From the NCBI GenBank assembly GCA_030789695.1, contig CM061132.1, positions 148,932,597-148,996,596 on the forward strand: a stretch of DNA of 64,000 bases, in the 5' to 3' direction. The notes under the pieces were generated by a model, which saw only the letters and a list, made by a program, of their open reading frames with translations, was not told the DNA's origin and ran no database searches. A program made the translations under genes and the position numbers. Below are positions 12,047 through 24,171 of this stretch, piece after piece. Origin of the DNA: Scilla litardierei (lineage: Eukaryota > Streptophyta > Magnoliopsida > Asparagales > Asparagaceae). Within the stretch, counting starts at the first letter, position 1; the number at the start of each line of letters is the position of its first letter.

Positions 12047-13859
12047 TTTTTCGTTCAGCTTTACCATTCATTTCAGGAGAATAAGGTGCAGTCTTCTCAT
12101 GAATAATACCATGTGAGTCATAAAATTCATTAAAAATAGTTGAGTCATATTCAGTTCCTCGATCACTACGTAATCTCTTTATCTTTTTATTACACTGATT
12201 TTCAATTTCAGTAACAAAAGATTTAAACATATCAAATGCATCACTTTTATTTTTCATTAGATATACAGCAGTATAATCAGAACAATCATCAATAAAAGTT
12301 ATAAAATATCTTTTTCCATTTCTAGTCAAGACACCATCAAATTCACATATGTCAGAATGAATTAAATCAAGTGGCTCTGATTCTCTTGAAACAGATTTAT
12401 GTGGTGTCTTGGTTATTTTGGCTTGACTACAGAATTCACATTTCTCAAAGTCATCCAAAGACAATTTAGGAATAAGGTCTAAGTTACTCATATTTTTAAT
12501 AAGGCGTTTGTTAACATGACAGAGTCTAGCATGCCAGATATTAAAAGAACACAACATATAAGCAGAAGCCGAACCTTTATTAATATCAATGTTCAACTTA
12601 AACATACCATCAGTGGCATACCCTTTCCCAACAAAAACATTGTTTTTAGCAATGGTATACATATCAGCACCTATAGTTTGAGTGAACCCAGCCTTGTTGA
12701 GAAGGTAGCCCGAAACCAGATTCTTCCTCATCTCTGGAGTATGCATGACCTCTTTAAGAGTTACCGTTTTTCCAGAGGTAAACTTCAAATCTACATCGCC
12801 TATACCAGCAACAATAGTGGAGTGGGAATCTCCCAACAACACTTTCTTGTCCTTTGTATCAGAATAGGACTTGAATTGTCCACGATCATAACAAACATGG
12901 CGCGAGGCACCAGTGTCTATCCACCACCCTTCAGTACCTCCAATTGCATTGACTTCAGAAATCATTGCAATCAGATCCTCTTCGGTAAGGTTCGCCTGCG
13001 GTGCAGGACGACGCTTATTCCGACAGTTCCGAGCCAAATGGCCAGGCTTGTTACAGTTATAGCATATAAACTGTACCGAATCATTCTTTGAAGGGGGTTT
13101 TGGTCCATTCTGAGTTCTAGGAACATTTTTGTTCTGGTTGAATCGATTTCGATTCTGATTCTGATTCTTCATGAATTTACCTTTAGGTTTCAGAATAACA
13201 GATTTCTTACTGTTAGAAACAGCATTAATTTCTTCCTTTTTGTCTTGTTTACGGGCCTCCTCCTCAATCCGAAGACGGGTTATCAAACTTTCTAAGGAAA
13301 ATTCCTTAGTTTTGTGCCTAAGGGTATTTTTAAAATCTTTCCAGGCAGGGGGTAACTTGTCTATGAGTACAGCGACTTGAAATTGTTCATCTAGAGGCAT
13401 ACCTTCAGAAACAATTTCATGAGCTATCTTCTGTAGCTCGTGAGACTGAACCTCCACAGACTTGTCGTCTGTCATCTGGAACTTCAGGTAGCGACTGACT
13501 GCGTATTTCTTTGAGCCAGCCTCCTCTGTGTCGTACTTCTTCTGCAGTGCTTCCCAGACTTCCTTTGCTGTTTTGTGAGAACTATAGTAATCATAGAGAT
13601 CGTCAGAAAGACCATTAAGAATATAGTTTTTGCACAGGAAATCATGATCATCCCAGGTTTGGAATTCTTTGAGCTGAGCATCAGAAGGATTTTCGGGTAG
13701 AAGCAGAAGAGGCTTTTCAGTTTTACAGACGTATGCAACAGTTTTGGTGGTAAGGAAAAACAACATTTTCTGTTGCCAACGTTTGAAATGGGATCCAGAA
13801 AAGCGGAAGGGTTTGTTTAGGTCAGAGGCAACAATAACAGTTTCGGTTTCAGAAGTCAT
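12047..13859 (-). CDS. gag-pol: copia-A gag, protease and integrase, ends at a frameshift
   Basis: Starts at ATG 13859 (MTSETETV), 22 bases from the LTR edge. Gag (about residues 1-250) has the copia UBN2-like pattern [12 protein letters not shown] and a CCHC knuckle [14 protein letters not shown]. The protease motif is [11 protein letters not shown] near residue 315. A pre-integrase zinc region (HARLCHV ... CEFCSQAK) and the integrase core ([26 protein letters not shown]) follow. The frame is lost within the T run at 12047-12051 (+ strand), where one base appears to be missing, and ends at a stop at 12036. Apart from this the frame is continuous into the next segment. Confidence 0.93.
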
Positions 13860-13881
13860 GGCAGAAGGAACGTCTTAAAAT

Positions 13882-14696
13882 TGTTGAAAACAGTTGCAGA
13901 ATAAAACCGAAAGAAGAGTGGAACGATATTACCAAAGTGAATGAAAAAAGGCTGAGTCGCGGACTAGGTCGCTTTCTTTAAGACGTTTCGCGGCTCTGCC
14001 CAAATTTGTGCAAGCAGTAGGTAGCCCCGACGTCCCCAGGATAAAACAGCCCAGATGAAACTCTGTGATCGATCAAATCTGCACCGGAAGAGATCGAGGA
14101 AGAACAACACACAACAAAAAACACTGCTCGGGATCGAATATAAACAGAATAAAAGTGGAAGAAATTTCGCAGGCAGAGGAAGAGAAAATTTTTCGCACTT
14201 CCCAAAAGTAAACCAAACGATGTCCTTTTATAATGAAAATTTGTAACGGAAAATAATTAAACCGATTTAATTCTGGATCTGAATTAATGCGTGTTAAATT
14301 CAGATCTGGGATTAAAGATGGTAATAAAATCTGGATTAAAAAAAACGTTTAGATTTGTAAATTTAAACCGTTTGAAATTTAAATTTGGTTTATTAAAATA
14401 ATTATATATAAATAATAATTATTTTATCCAAAAATATAATTACCCGCGCGCACGTCACGTCACGGCCGGCGGGCGGGCGGGCGGCGGCGGCGGCGCGCGC
14501 GTGTTGAACCCAAGTTCAACTAAGTCCTCTCCCCTTCACAAAAGAGCCATACCCCAAGGGGCACACCCCTAAAGCACAACAAGCTCTTTATATACTCCTT
14601 CAAGTCTTTTTTCCCATCCAACGTGGGACTAAAGAAAAAGGGAGGGAAAACCAAATGAGCCCAAATCCCCTTGAAAAAATTCAATAGTTTCCAACA
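13882..14696 (-). repeat. copia-A 5' LTR (815 bp)
   Basis: Element-sense start TGTTGG at 14696 and end TTTTCAACA at 13882. It carries the expected promoter and the same G+C-rich tract as the 3' copy (about 14443-14504). Confidence 0.95.
14587..14630 (-). promoter_or_regulatory. copia-A LTR promoter: USE-like box and TATA box
   Basis: On the minus strand AGTCCCACGTTGG (14630-14618) is followed 23 nt later by TATATAAA (14594-14587). The upstream box resembles the plant snRNA-gene USE (RTCCCACATCG), and its distance to TATA is like that of Pol II snRNA genes. The 3' LTR copy reads GTCCCACATTGG, one step closer to consensus. Promoter function is inferred. Confidence 0.55.
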
Positions 14697-14701
14697 GGAG
14701 G

Positions 14702-15080
14702 CTAGGTGGTGAGTAAACTCTTATTATAAGCAAGGAGTTTGTAAAAGTTCTCGGCTTGTGAGGCAAGGGAAAATCCTCATTGGAAGTGAGGTGGTTTGTA
14801 CTATTTACTGAAAATAGTGGATTAAAGCTCGACATAGATTCGGGGACTCGATGTACCAGGTTGTGGGGGAACTAGGATAAAAATCTGTGTATTTGCGATT
14901 GTTGTTTACTTGCACATTATTTCCGCTGCTTATCTTTATTATTTCAAGTATTTGTTGATTAAGCTAAAATTAGGTAGCACTAATTTTGATCTTAGGGAGA
15001 TTTCTAGAGGTAAAATTTTATGTTCTAAAAAACTATTCACCCCCTTACTAGTGTTCTCTTTGCCCTCTCAGGTGCCAACA
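14702..15080 (+). repeat. SIRE-type copia LTR C1, right end
   Basis: Ends with the phrase ctattcacccccttactagtg (split here as ctattcaccccc / ttactagtg) followed by ggtgccaaca, the typical 3' end of SIRE/Maximus-type LTRs on the + strand. The next base is inside copia-B integrase, so this LTR inserted into copia-B. The five bases after it are gtgga. Confidence 0.75.
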
Positions 15081-16866
15081 GTGGATTGGTCCAGATATAT
15101 CTCCGTGTACTCTTTTGAGGAAGCTTAGAGATTCATTATCCAATTTTAGTGGAGATGATCTTGTAATAAATTTTTCCTTATAACAAGAGAGACAATGGAA
15201 CTCACCCTTTTGAAGAATCTTCAGGTTCATCAGATTATGTCCGTATGATTGGAATATGATGCAGTGGATCATTACCGATCCAGTGTGGCCAAGTCTATCA
15301 TGCCAAAGTACAAACTTGAATGATTTTGGGCACTTCAGATGCTCCGTTAAATTTACTTTCTCTCTCCGAATTGTTTTATGATAGAGACCCGATGAGAGCC
15401 CCTCAAATTGCTTAAGTATGGCTTTGTATCCATTTTCTTAAGAAGTTACATACAAGTATTCTTTATTAGGTTTATTGTCAGTTTCTAAGTGGAATCCATT
15501 TTGACGGATGTCCTTGAAAATTAGTAAATATCTTTTTGAATTCAGAGAGAATAGTACATCCTTTAGTTTTATTCTTGTGTTATTTGGGAGCAACAAAGTT
15601 GCATTTCCTGTTCATTCAATTATATTGGATGGTCCTGATATTGTATCCACAAGGCTATTGTATGGTATTATGCTATTGAAATAGCATTTATTTTGAAGGA
15701 TTGGATGTGTAGAGGCATTGTCCACTAGGCAATCATGAGAATAAGCCATCTACTCAAGGATGACATATATAAGAACATAGCAGTGAATGCAAAGCATAAC
15801 TAGTTTATTTAATGTAAAGGAGTCCATACATAGTTATTTCAATCTTATGCTAAAAAATTTTCTCCATAACAAATTTGTTCTACTAATGATATATAAAGGC
15901 AATCAATCGAACAAGTCGTTTTCGAAATCAACAGATGTGAACTGTGCTAGAGCTTGGGAGTAATTGGTGGCTACCAGATTTGTCTTAGCTTTCTTCTTTA
16001 ATCTTTCTTGGTACAAATCCTAAAGGTGCCGTGGAGTTCTGCACACCTTAGACCAATGTCCAGTCATACCACACCGATGCCACTGGTCTTCCCAATACTT
16101 CTTAGGCAGGGTGCTTGATTTTTGTTATTTTCGTTCCTCTGCTAAGTGAATTTTCTCTTCCATGCATTTTTGTTATTCTGATGATTGTGTCCTCTTGCCT
16201 GCATCTTGTGTGATCCCCACTTTTGGAATTTCTCTTTTCTTTTGTTCTTATACTTGGAAGATGAATTATGAGCTTCTAGGATAGTGGATGTGCTAGGAGG
16301 GCACAAGTTACGAGTGGCTAAAAGAAGCTCTCTGCTTTGTTCAGCCATTAGGAGGCATGTAAGTAGCTTTGAATATTTAGTGAACTTTCGTTCATGGTAC
16401 TGCTGCATAAGAATTGCATCTTTTTTGTCGACAAAACGTGTAAGTCTTTTCCAGCATGCGAGTATCTGAGACTTCTTCACTACACAACTTTAGGCGTGGG
16501 GTGATGCTGAAGAGTTCTGAGTTATACTCGGCTATGGATTTAAAATCATGCAGTCTCAGATTTTCCCACTCATAACGAGCCTTTGTGAGAATAACATCTT
16601 TTTAATGTTTATATCATTCCTCAAGAGTAGTCCACAGATCAAGTGGACTTTGAATGTAAGGTATTCAGCTTTTAGGTTCTTGTCCACATGACGACGTATT
16701 TAGATTATTGCTTTTGCTTTATCAATATCTGTCGATTTATAATCTTTTGTGATTGTGGCACTGAGGGCTTGTGCTCGCAAAGAAATTTTATATACAATTG
16801 CCACCTGAGGTAGTTCTTCCCAGAGGCGTCCAATATTTCAAAATCAATGCTCGTGATTTTAGCCAT
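15081..16866 (-). pseudogene. copia-B copy 1 gag to integrase remnant
   Basis: Gag begins at ATG 16866 and reads MAKITSIDFEILDASG, close to copy 2 (MAKIASVDFEVLDASG). The frame is soon lost. Further down, a gag stretch (16142-16480) and a knuckle-like sequence near 16050-16090 are visible; the first cysteine of the knuckle is replaced by tryptophan. Nearest the left edge a pre-integrase/integrase segment reads GEFHCLSCYKEK and then HGDISGPIH, where it is cut by the SIRE-type LTR. Many stops and shifts make it non-functional. Confidence 0.8.
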
Positions 16867-17619
16867 TTATCTAGAAAAGCACAATTGCATTAATATGAAT
16901 TAATATATGAAACTATAAGATATTTCATGCAGAAATAATTTTAAAGTGAATAGGCTAATTGGGTGGATCGGTCAGTCGCCATAAATAAATAATGTCCACA
17001 ATCCAAATAATACAGTCACCTTTTACATATATGAAAAAGTACAACTTTGGAAACCACGCGGGTCCTATAAAAATCTTCTTCATCAGAGGTGGCCTCCGCC
17101 TTCATAGAAGTAGCCATCGGTCTTGGGCATTACATTATATTCCTTGCTACAATTTTCTCTCATAAAAAAGTAAAAGTGCAAGAAAATAAGAGTGGGACTA
17201 AGGCCAATCCAAAAGCACAAATATCCATTCATGCAAAAATTATGCTCAAAACATATGCATCACATATCAGACACAGATATGAAAATTTAAAATTTTCAAG
17301 CTTAATAATTAATTGGACCACGAGACTACGTCATACACTGTTATGTTAGGTAACTAACGGCAAAGGGGGTCATATGGTCTGCATAATTATTAAGCAAAAG
17401 CTTATAAAGATAAGCCAAATATCTCCTGAAACATGTCCTATAATATGTGATATATAGCACATGACCATGATCCTATAAAAGGCATCAAAGTTAATAATTA
17501 CGCTGGAAAGAAAAATTATAGACATTGATAATGTGGTCTGGCTCAGAAAAAAATTTGATACCTGAGCAATAACCTAATATTTTTATTTATTTTTTTTTCT
17601 CTATTTCCTCCCCCTTTCT

Positions 17620-17870
17620 TTTTCTTGGTTGTGGGCTGAGGCCCATAGCGAGGGCTGCGGGCTTCGGCCGCCAAAATTTTCTTTTCTTTTCTTGTTGTAG
17701 TGGGCTGAGGCCTGTAGCAAGAGCTACGGGCTTCGACCGACAAAATTTTGATTTTATTTGTTGTGGCCCAAGGCCCACAGCAAGGGCTGCGTGCTTTGGC
17801 TACAAAATTACCTTTTTGGTGGTGGTGGGCCAAGGCCCGTAGCAAGGGCTAAAGGCTTCGACCAGCAAGA
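17620..17870 (-). repeat. Palindromic GGGCY-RGCCC repeats in copia-B leader (copy 1)
   Basis: Four units about 60-75 bp apart. Each has a short imperfect palindrome such as gtgggctgaggcccat, then a 'gggctgcgggcttcg' box, then AAATTTT. The leader of copy 2 has a related but tighter array (61110-61265). Such units should form strong hairpins in the RNA leader. Confidence 0.7.
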
Positions 17871-18219
17871 TTTTTTTTTGCTTTTGATCGAACCCTAATT
17901 ACGGTTTAGGCCACTGCCACTAGTGGAGGCAGGGGCAACCTGGAGGCTGAATCCTCCCGGGGGTGTTCAACGGCCCGAGGGTCACCTGCGGGCAGAAATT
18001 CTTTTTTTTTCCGACGGTTTGTGTGAGCCCCAGGGTCGGCGGTCCTTGGCCGCCGCCCTATCCATCTAAATAATGGTTTTGTTTTAATACATTTTGTGAT
18101 CTAAAAATATAGATCTTGGGCACATAATCATGATCATGATAATTTTAGAGAAAAAATTTGCAGGAGTACCGTAAAATCGAAAGGAATATTTCGATTTTTT
18201 CGTACGCATATATGAGAAC

Positions 18220-18734
18220 TATTGGATACAACGATCGATGACTTCGTGTTTGATGATAACAAACATGTGTGAACGATTTGATGTGTGTGCTAAGTGTTTT
18301 CAAGAGTGCCAGGCTCGTAAATACTCAAAGGATGACTTAGTCAACGAGATGGAGAAAATTGCTACACATATGAAGACATGGTCAGAGATGGAGAAAATTG
18401 CAATTCATTTGCAAAGTGGACTTGGTCAAATATGGAGAGGTAAGGATGGATCACATTCATATCATTTGATGATTAAATCAAATCCCATAACCATGCAATC
18501 CAAATCTCATGAAAATCAATTTGTGATTAAATGAGATCATATTCAAATTCCATTGCCATTCAAATTCAATTCCTCTTCAAATCCAATTCAAAATCCAAAT
18601 CCTATTGTCATTGAAAGAGGTCTTCCAATGATTATTGTAAATCCAATTCAAATAAGGATTCCATCCAATCTCCTTCAATTATATGATTCTACCTGAGCCA
18701 ATTGATTTCTTCACAACTCATATAAAACCTCCCA

Positions 18735-18810
<76 letters not shown>

Positions 18811-20002
18811 CCAACGAAGAAACTTGTGGCCAACACATAAACCTCCTCCTATTGCCGAAGAGAGCCATCTCTAAAAACTCCATTGCGGAAAGAAGCAAAT
18901 CCTCCTCCTATTGCCGAAGAGAGCCCTCTCCAAACTCCATTGCTGAAACCCTCATCTTCTCCATTGCCGAAACCTAAAGAGCCTCCCTTGCCCAACATAA
19001 AGCTTCATCCTCCTCCCAAGGGCACAACAACATAGAGAGGCTTCGCCATTGCCGAAACTCAAGAGAGAGAGCCATCTACATCAAGGCCGCAAGTTTCACC
19101 TTTGGCACAAGCTCTTGAGATCATCTCATTGCCGCAAGATATCATTGCCAAGAGCTCTTCATATCCCCTTGCCACAAATCTTCAAAGCTTCAATAGCTGT
19201 AAGCTATCAAGCTCCATCAATCTTCCTCCAAGGCCACAAGTCACAATGAAGCCCTCTCATCCATCTTTGCCGTAACAAGCATCAAAGGGAGCATCCTCAT
19301 CTCCATAGCCGCAACCAAGCAAAGATGAGTATTCACCCATTGCCGCAAATTGCCTTGAGGAGTCTTCATCCATTGCGCAACATAAGAGAGCCTCAACACC
19401 ATTGTCGCAAGCTTCAAGGGCTTCTCTCTTCATAGCCGTAAGCCTCAAAGCCAAAGAAGGAGGCCACAACATCTTGGAGGTACCACGACTTGAGATAGAC
19501 GACTACATCTTGTCAGATCAAATCTAACCAGCACTGAACCACATAGACGACGACATCTACACGAACTGAGCTTTTCTGAACTCTATATTTATTTTACATT
19601 CGTGTATTGGTGTGTTGATCTTTGTAGGTTACTTTTTCATTCTTTTGGGGTCTTGTCTAGTTGGTGCTAGACAAGAGGGTTCTGACTAGTCGGTGCTAGT
19701 CAAGAGAGAGCGTTTACTAGATTTATAGTATTTGGCACTTTGGTGAGTGCGGTACGAACTTGGTGAGCGTAGAGTCGGTGCTCGTAGCGCTTTAGTTATA
19801 CCCTTGCCATATTAATGATAGTATCTGCTTTGGGACTGGAATAGGTTGTTGGTGCGACCGAATCGGAGCAAATCTTTCTGTGCACTCTGTGATTGTCTTT
19901 ATTTTCTCAGCATCTGATTATTTGTTCTAATAACTGCCTGTGTTCTCGAAGAATTTTTATTAGCCTATTCACATCCCTCTAGGCTTAGATCCAGATCTAA
20001 CA
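18220..20002 (+). mobile_element. SIRE-type copia solo LTR C2
   Basis: Begins TATTGGATAC (a probable mutated TGTTGG), has 'tgtttgatgataacaaac' near the start and ends 'cctattcacatccctctagg' ... 'gatctaaca', the signatures of SIRE-type LTRs. Flanks agaac (18215-18219) and ggaac (20003-20007) form an imperfect 5-bp target duplication. Copia-B leader continues on both sides. It holds a long GA microsatellite and many 'cattgccg' runs. Confidence 0.75.
18738..18805. repeat. (GA)n microsatellite
   Basis: About 34 uninterrupted GA units within solo LTR C2. Apparent reading frames through it on either strand are low-complexity artefacts. Confidence 0.97.
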
Positions 20003-20102
20003 GGAACGTCCTTTGATCCTTTGACATCTGAGAATCAACGATCTTCTGATCCTTTGTCATCTGCAAAAGCTTTGTATAACATCGCCTCCCTCTCAGGGAA
20101 GA

Positions 20103-20116
20103 GCGTGTTAATAACG
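20103..20116 (-). promoter_or_regulatory. Putative primer-binding site of copia-B copy 1
   Basis: Directly next to the LTR end. The + strand reads gcgtgttaataacg, which matches 12 of 14 bases of the anticodon stem-loop of plant tRNA-Ile(AAU) as I recall it (TCGTGCTAATAACG). See copy 2 at 61949. Confidence 0.5.
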
Positions 20117-20272
20117 TGTTGTAAAGTACTTTCTGCGAGAGACTGCAGACCTTTATTTATAGGGAAGAGTTCATATAATGGTGTGATACATATTTTATGT
20201 AGGATACAAAATACTAATATGATACAAGATAAGATAGGAACTACATGGGCCTATATACTACCATTCATAACA
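20117..20272 (-). repeat. copia-B copy 1 5' LTR (about 156 bp)
   Basis: Starts TGTTGT on the + strand and ends CATAACA. It shares 'ctttatttata', 'gataggatac'-like and 'taagata' blocks in the same order as the 151-bp LTRs at 55305 and 61963. Confidence 0.7.
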
Positions 20273-20985
20273 CATTACACTTTTTTTACCAGCACACTAT
20301 CCTTTTTAATTACAAGTTTGCCATTATTTATTGTACATGTTCCATTCTTTCGCTGCTACACTAAACAAATATGCTTTTTCCTCCCTCTCCCGATACCAAT
20401 GGCTCCTTCCTCATTTGCAATAACCGCCACTCACTGTCATTGCCAACTCTCCCTCTCTCCCTCCTCAAAAATCCAAACGACATAAAAAAGTCCAAAAATT
20501 CCATCAATTAAAGACAAAAAAAGAGAAAAAAATCAATTAATCCTACCAAAATTAAACCGAAAAAATAATTAAAACCAAAATTTGAACAATGAAACTCGCA
20601 CTCGTGGAGTTTCAATACTGGAAGCCAAATGTAGTATTTAAGCATATAGGCCCAATCTTCACAAGAATCAGTTTCTTTCATTCTGTTCGGGTTCTCAAGC
20701 ATGAGCATCCATACTAAATGCTTGGTTACATGGACATGAGCAACAAATTTTTATCTTAATCTATTTTTTCTTCACTTTGTTGTAATGCGGAGGTGGTTGC
20801 AGGTAGTGGTGGTGGTAGGAGGAGGAGGAGGAGGAGGATACAATAGTGGTGAGGAAGAGATGTGATAGTGTAGGTGGTGAGCGGAGAAGGAAGATGAATT
20901 GGAGGAGAAGAGGGTAAAATAGGAATTTGGATGACAATAGAGCTTAGCATTTTCAAAAAAGACTTAAAATAAGATGTATTGAGTT
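20273..20985. other. Intergenic stretch, no gene seen
   Basis: A+T-rich, with a purine-rich GGA run near 20818-20836. No credible coding frame, RNA gene or transposon end was recognised. Confidence 0.6.
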
Positions 20986-21314
20986 AGAAGTGTTGAGTAT
21001 TAGATTTCTCATTACATGTTTTAATGATGAGAAAACATTATTTTACTGGTATAATGAATTTCATTACGTGTGACATGTTAAATTAGCCCTGGTACAATTT
21101 GCTCAAGCGTGAAAGTTAACAATGCAAGATCATTTCAAGCTTGAGATGGCGGTGTGAGTACAAGGCAAAGAGTTGAAGAGAAAGAATTCTATGACAAGGA
21201 AATAAAAATCAAGTCTACAACAAATCAAGCTAATGAAGACAAATTATGTAATTTGTTGTATCTTTCTATTCTTGTCATTAAAACCTAAGTTACAACCTTG
21301 AAGATGTCACACAC

Positions 21315-24163
21315 TGTCACGGTCGCTTTTCGCTCGTACGTTTTTCGTGCGCGTACTTTTGTTCGTACGCGTATTTATTTCGACCTCTTCTTGTATCCGA
21401 ACCGTACGATGTGATATGCCGTTGTGACTCTCTAGAAGAGTACTTATTTGTGGGATTTTTCGTGAACGTCATTTCACGGCTCATTCTCCCACACATTAGC
21501 TTTGTTTGAAGACGTGTCGTAGCTTTCACCTTCGTCGTTAGACCCTTTTATTTTTAGTTCCGATTTCTGTTACCCTAGCCCATGACCGATCATCCTAGTC
21601 TCGAACCTCTCGTCGACACGGTCGTCCCGATATCTTTATTATATTTTTCGGACGCCGTTTAGTTGGCCTTTCGCACTAATCACTTTCAATCTGTTTTTAA
21701 CCCACGCTTATCCCTAATTAAATCTAGTTAACCTAACCACCTTGGAATCCCACGTTTCACATGTATTTTTCCCTAGCTATTTGACACTCTCTATTAAACT
21801 AATTCTACCCCCTCCCTATCACATTCTCTCTCCCACTTTTCCCTAAATCTACCCTTTTCAACACCCAAATAGCTAATACCCTAGGTTTTCACTTTCTCAC
21901 GCATGAATCAATTCTCATCCGCCAGCCCCTTGGGAGAACAATTCACGCGCGCTGGCCCTTCCCCCATCACCATGGCCTGCTCTTCCTCCCTCTGGCCAAC
22001 CACCCCACCCGGCCATCTTCTCCGGCCAAGACTGCCGGCCCTCCGCCCTGCAAACCGCGCGTAGCCCCCCTTTTGCTACCGCTTGCGCTGTCCGGTGCGT
22101 GGAAACCGCGCATCCCCTTTACCGCACCGCCCAGGCCGATCTCCAGCCACCACTCACCCCATCTCCCCCATCTCCGACACCCCCTTAATGACGCACCCCA
22201 TCTCCCCTATCAAACACTCAACATCCTCTACACAAGCTGCATACCCTTCTCCATCCCAAAAAAAGAAACTGCCGCCCTTCCCTATACTCCGGCCTCTCCC
22301 TCCCTCGAGTTGCCGGCAACCACCCCTTTTGCCGCACTTCCCCAGACCATGACTCTCTGGCCAGCCCTCAATTCAGTCCTTACCGTACAAACAATTGCCG
22401 CAACCCTCCTTGGCCGAAATCCCCTCAAAACAACCCTAACCCTACAAACTGCCGAGCGCCATATATCAGCCCCTCTCCCTGTGTCGTTGCCACGCACAAC
22501 TCGACGGTAGGCCGTAGAACACACTGCCCGCTGTCCGCGTCTTCCCGACGCCGTAGAACGTCGTACGGTTGTTCTCCCTAGCGTCGCTGTTCGGTGATCG
22601 TGCCGCTACCCGGTTGATCGTTGTTCGTTGTCGTTGTCATCCGCCGTTGACACTGATCGTTGCCGTGCAGTGGATCGTCTGCACGCTTCTGTTAATTCAA
22701 CCCCTGACGTCGTTACCCGACGTCAGTGTAGCTCTCATGTCGTGTTAAGGTATACCTGAACTGTAGGAACCCACACCTGCATGTTAACAAGATAAAAACT
22801 GTGTTTTCATTGCTTTGGTAACTCACTAATTGAAGATTTGTAATATGGGACTGTAGGCTGGGCGTTGATTGAGCATATAGAAAGTTCTGGACCTATCTGA
22901 TCTGTGATTGCAGCACGTCTCTTTCAGGCAAGTGAAACTTGCATAGTAACTTGTCAGGCCATGTTTTAGGCCATTTTGTAATATTGTGTAAAAGAGACTA
23001 GGCGGTGAAATGATAGTCGCCTAGACGCCACTTTTGATCTAGTTTGACAACGAAGCTAGATCCGACACCTTTACCATACTATCATTTCATGCCGCATGTC
23101 ACGTTTACTTTCAAATTAATTGTACGCACTTTTTATCTGCTTATTGCCATGTTCATGCATTTTGCCATGTCATTTCATGCATTGATTGTATTGCTATATA
23201 TGCGTAGCACACGCTACCTTAAAATTGTAAGCTGCGACGAGTAGGATCTTGATTCCTACATCATGTATTGAGGCTAGATGCACCCCTATGCCAAGTAAAA
23301 ACACTTCCTGGCTCGTGATCCAGAAGATGGGCGCCAGTCCATATACTAAAAACACTTACTGGCTCGTGATCCAGAAGATGGGTGCCAGTCCATATACTAA
23401 AAACACTTCCTGGCTCGTGATCCCGAAGATGTGCGCCAGTCCATATACTAAAAACACTTCATGGCTTGTGATCCAGAAGATGTGCGCCAGTCCATATACA
23501 TGTGAAATAGTGATTCGTAGTTTTCTGCTACGACGTGCTTGCTTGTTATCATCATGTTCATTTAACTGTTGCATTCATTAAATTAACGTGCCTGGTCATC
23601 ATTATTTTAGAACTGCTAGGCTGCATTTATCTTATACCTGTTGTGCCTTACGTTTCCTTGCACAAAAGTCTCATTTTCCCTCTTTTGAGATTTTTGCTGA
23701 CATGCACCCTTTTTTCTTTGGGTGTCACATGTCAGATTTGAGCCTAAGTAGTTGCTGATGACGACAGCTTGCTGACATCCAGTTCGAGGACACCGGAGTC
23801 CTTCCCTTAGTCTCAGCTGGTGACTCTCTTTAGTTGTTGTTTACATTCTTAGTAGTTGTTGTTAGATTGTTCGGTGCGTAGCACCATTTCTTGTTGTAGT
23901 TTCGGCCATACTCAGGCCTTCTTCTCGGACTCTGTACTTTTCTTTATGACTCTCTGTATGTTTGGAATAAAATCTGTGGATGTTGAATGTTGGATAATTT
24001 TATTGTCTATCCTTCTTTATTATTATTGTTATTTCGTCGTAATGCAAAGAACTTGCTAATGCAATATGTTACCAGACGCTTATCAGACTGTAGCTTCACA
24101 GCTCCAAGTCTGAGCGGACCTTCTCATGTCTCACCTTACATACTTGGAAAGCGGGGCATGACA
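21315..24163 (+). repeat. Gypsy-2 5' LTR (2,849 bp)
   Basis: TG at 21315, CA at 24163. It has a C-rich part near 21940-22500, four 51-bp tandem repeats at 23297, and an AATAAA signal near 23968. Frames in the C-rich part are broken differently in the two LTRs and are not conserved coding sequence. Confidence 0.93.
23297..23500 (+). repeat. 51-bp tandem repeat, four units (5' LTR)
   Basis: Units begin at about 23297, 23348, 23399 and 23450 with AAAAACACTT and share 'gatccagaagatg' and 'cgccagtccatata'. The period is a multiple of three, so one frame reads a 17-residue repeat (KNTSWLVIQKMGASPYT). Confidence 0.9.
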
Positions 24164-24171
24164 GGTTCTAG

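Larger units (their letters stand above)
8610..14696 (-). mobile_element. copia-A: nearly intact Ty1/copia element, TSD GGAGG
   Basis: 6.1-kb element on the minus strand with LTRs of 809 and 815 bp beginning TGTTGGAAAC and ending TTTTCAACA. The 5-bp target duplication GGAGG is exact (8605-8609 and 14697-14701). The LTRs differ at few positions by eye. One frameshift near 12047 separates two long frames covering gag to RNase H. The leader is very short and has no canonical tRNA-Met site. Confidence 0.95.
15081..20272 (-). mobile_element. copia-B copy 1, decayed, split by two SIRE-type LTRs
   Basis: Minus-strand copia element of the same family as 55305-62113. It holds an integrase remnant at 15081, a gag start at 16866, a long leader with G+C-rich palindromic repeats, and a 5' LTR at 20117-20272. 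SIRE-type LTR C2 (18220-20002) is inserted in the leader. RT and RNase H are missing, since LTR C1 and Gypsy-1 replace them on the left. Confidence 0.8.

Noticed and set aside
13860..13881. tRNA-Leu half as primer for copia-A
   Set aside because: Only about eight bases fit; too short to call a site.
18683..18898. Coding frames through the GA microsatellite on both strands
   Set aside because: Arg-Glu and Leu-Ser dipeptide runs from a dinucleotide repeat.
23297..23500. Repeat array as a CRISPR
   Set aside because: Units are contiguous 51-bp tandem repeats without unique spacers, in a plant LTR.
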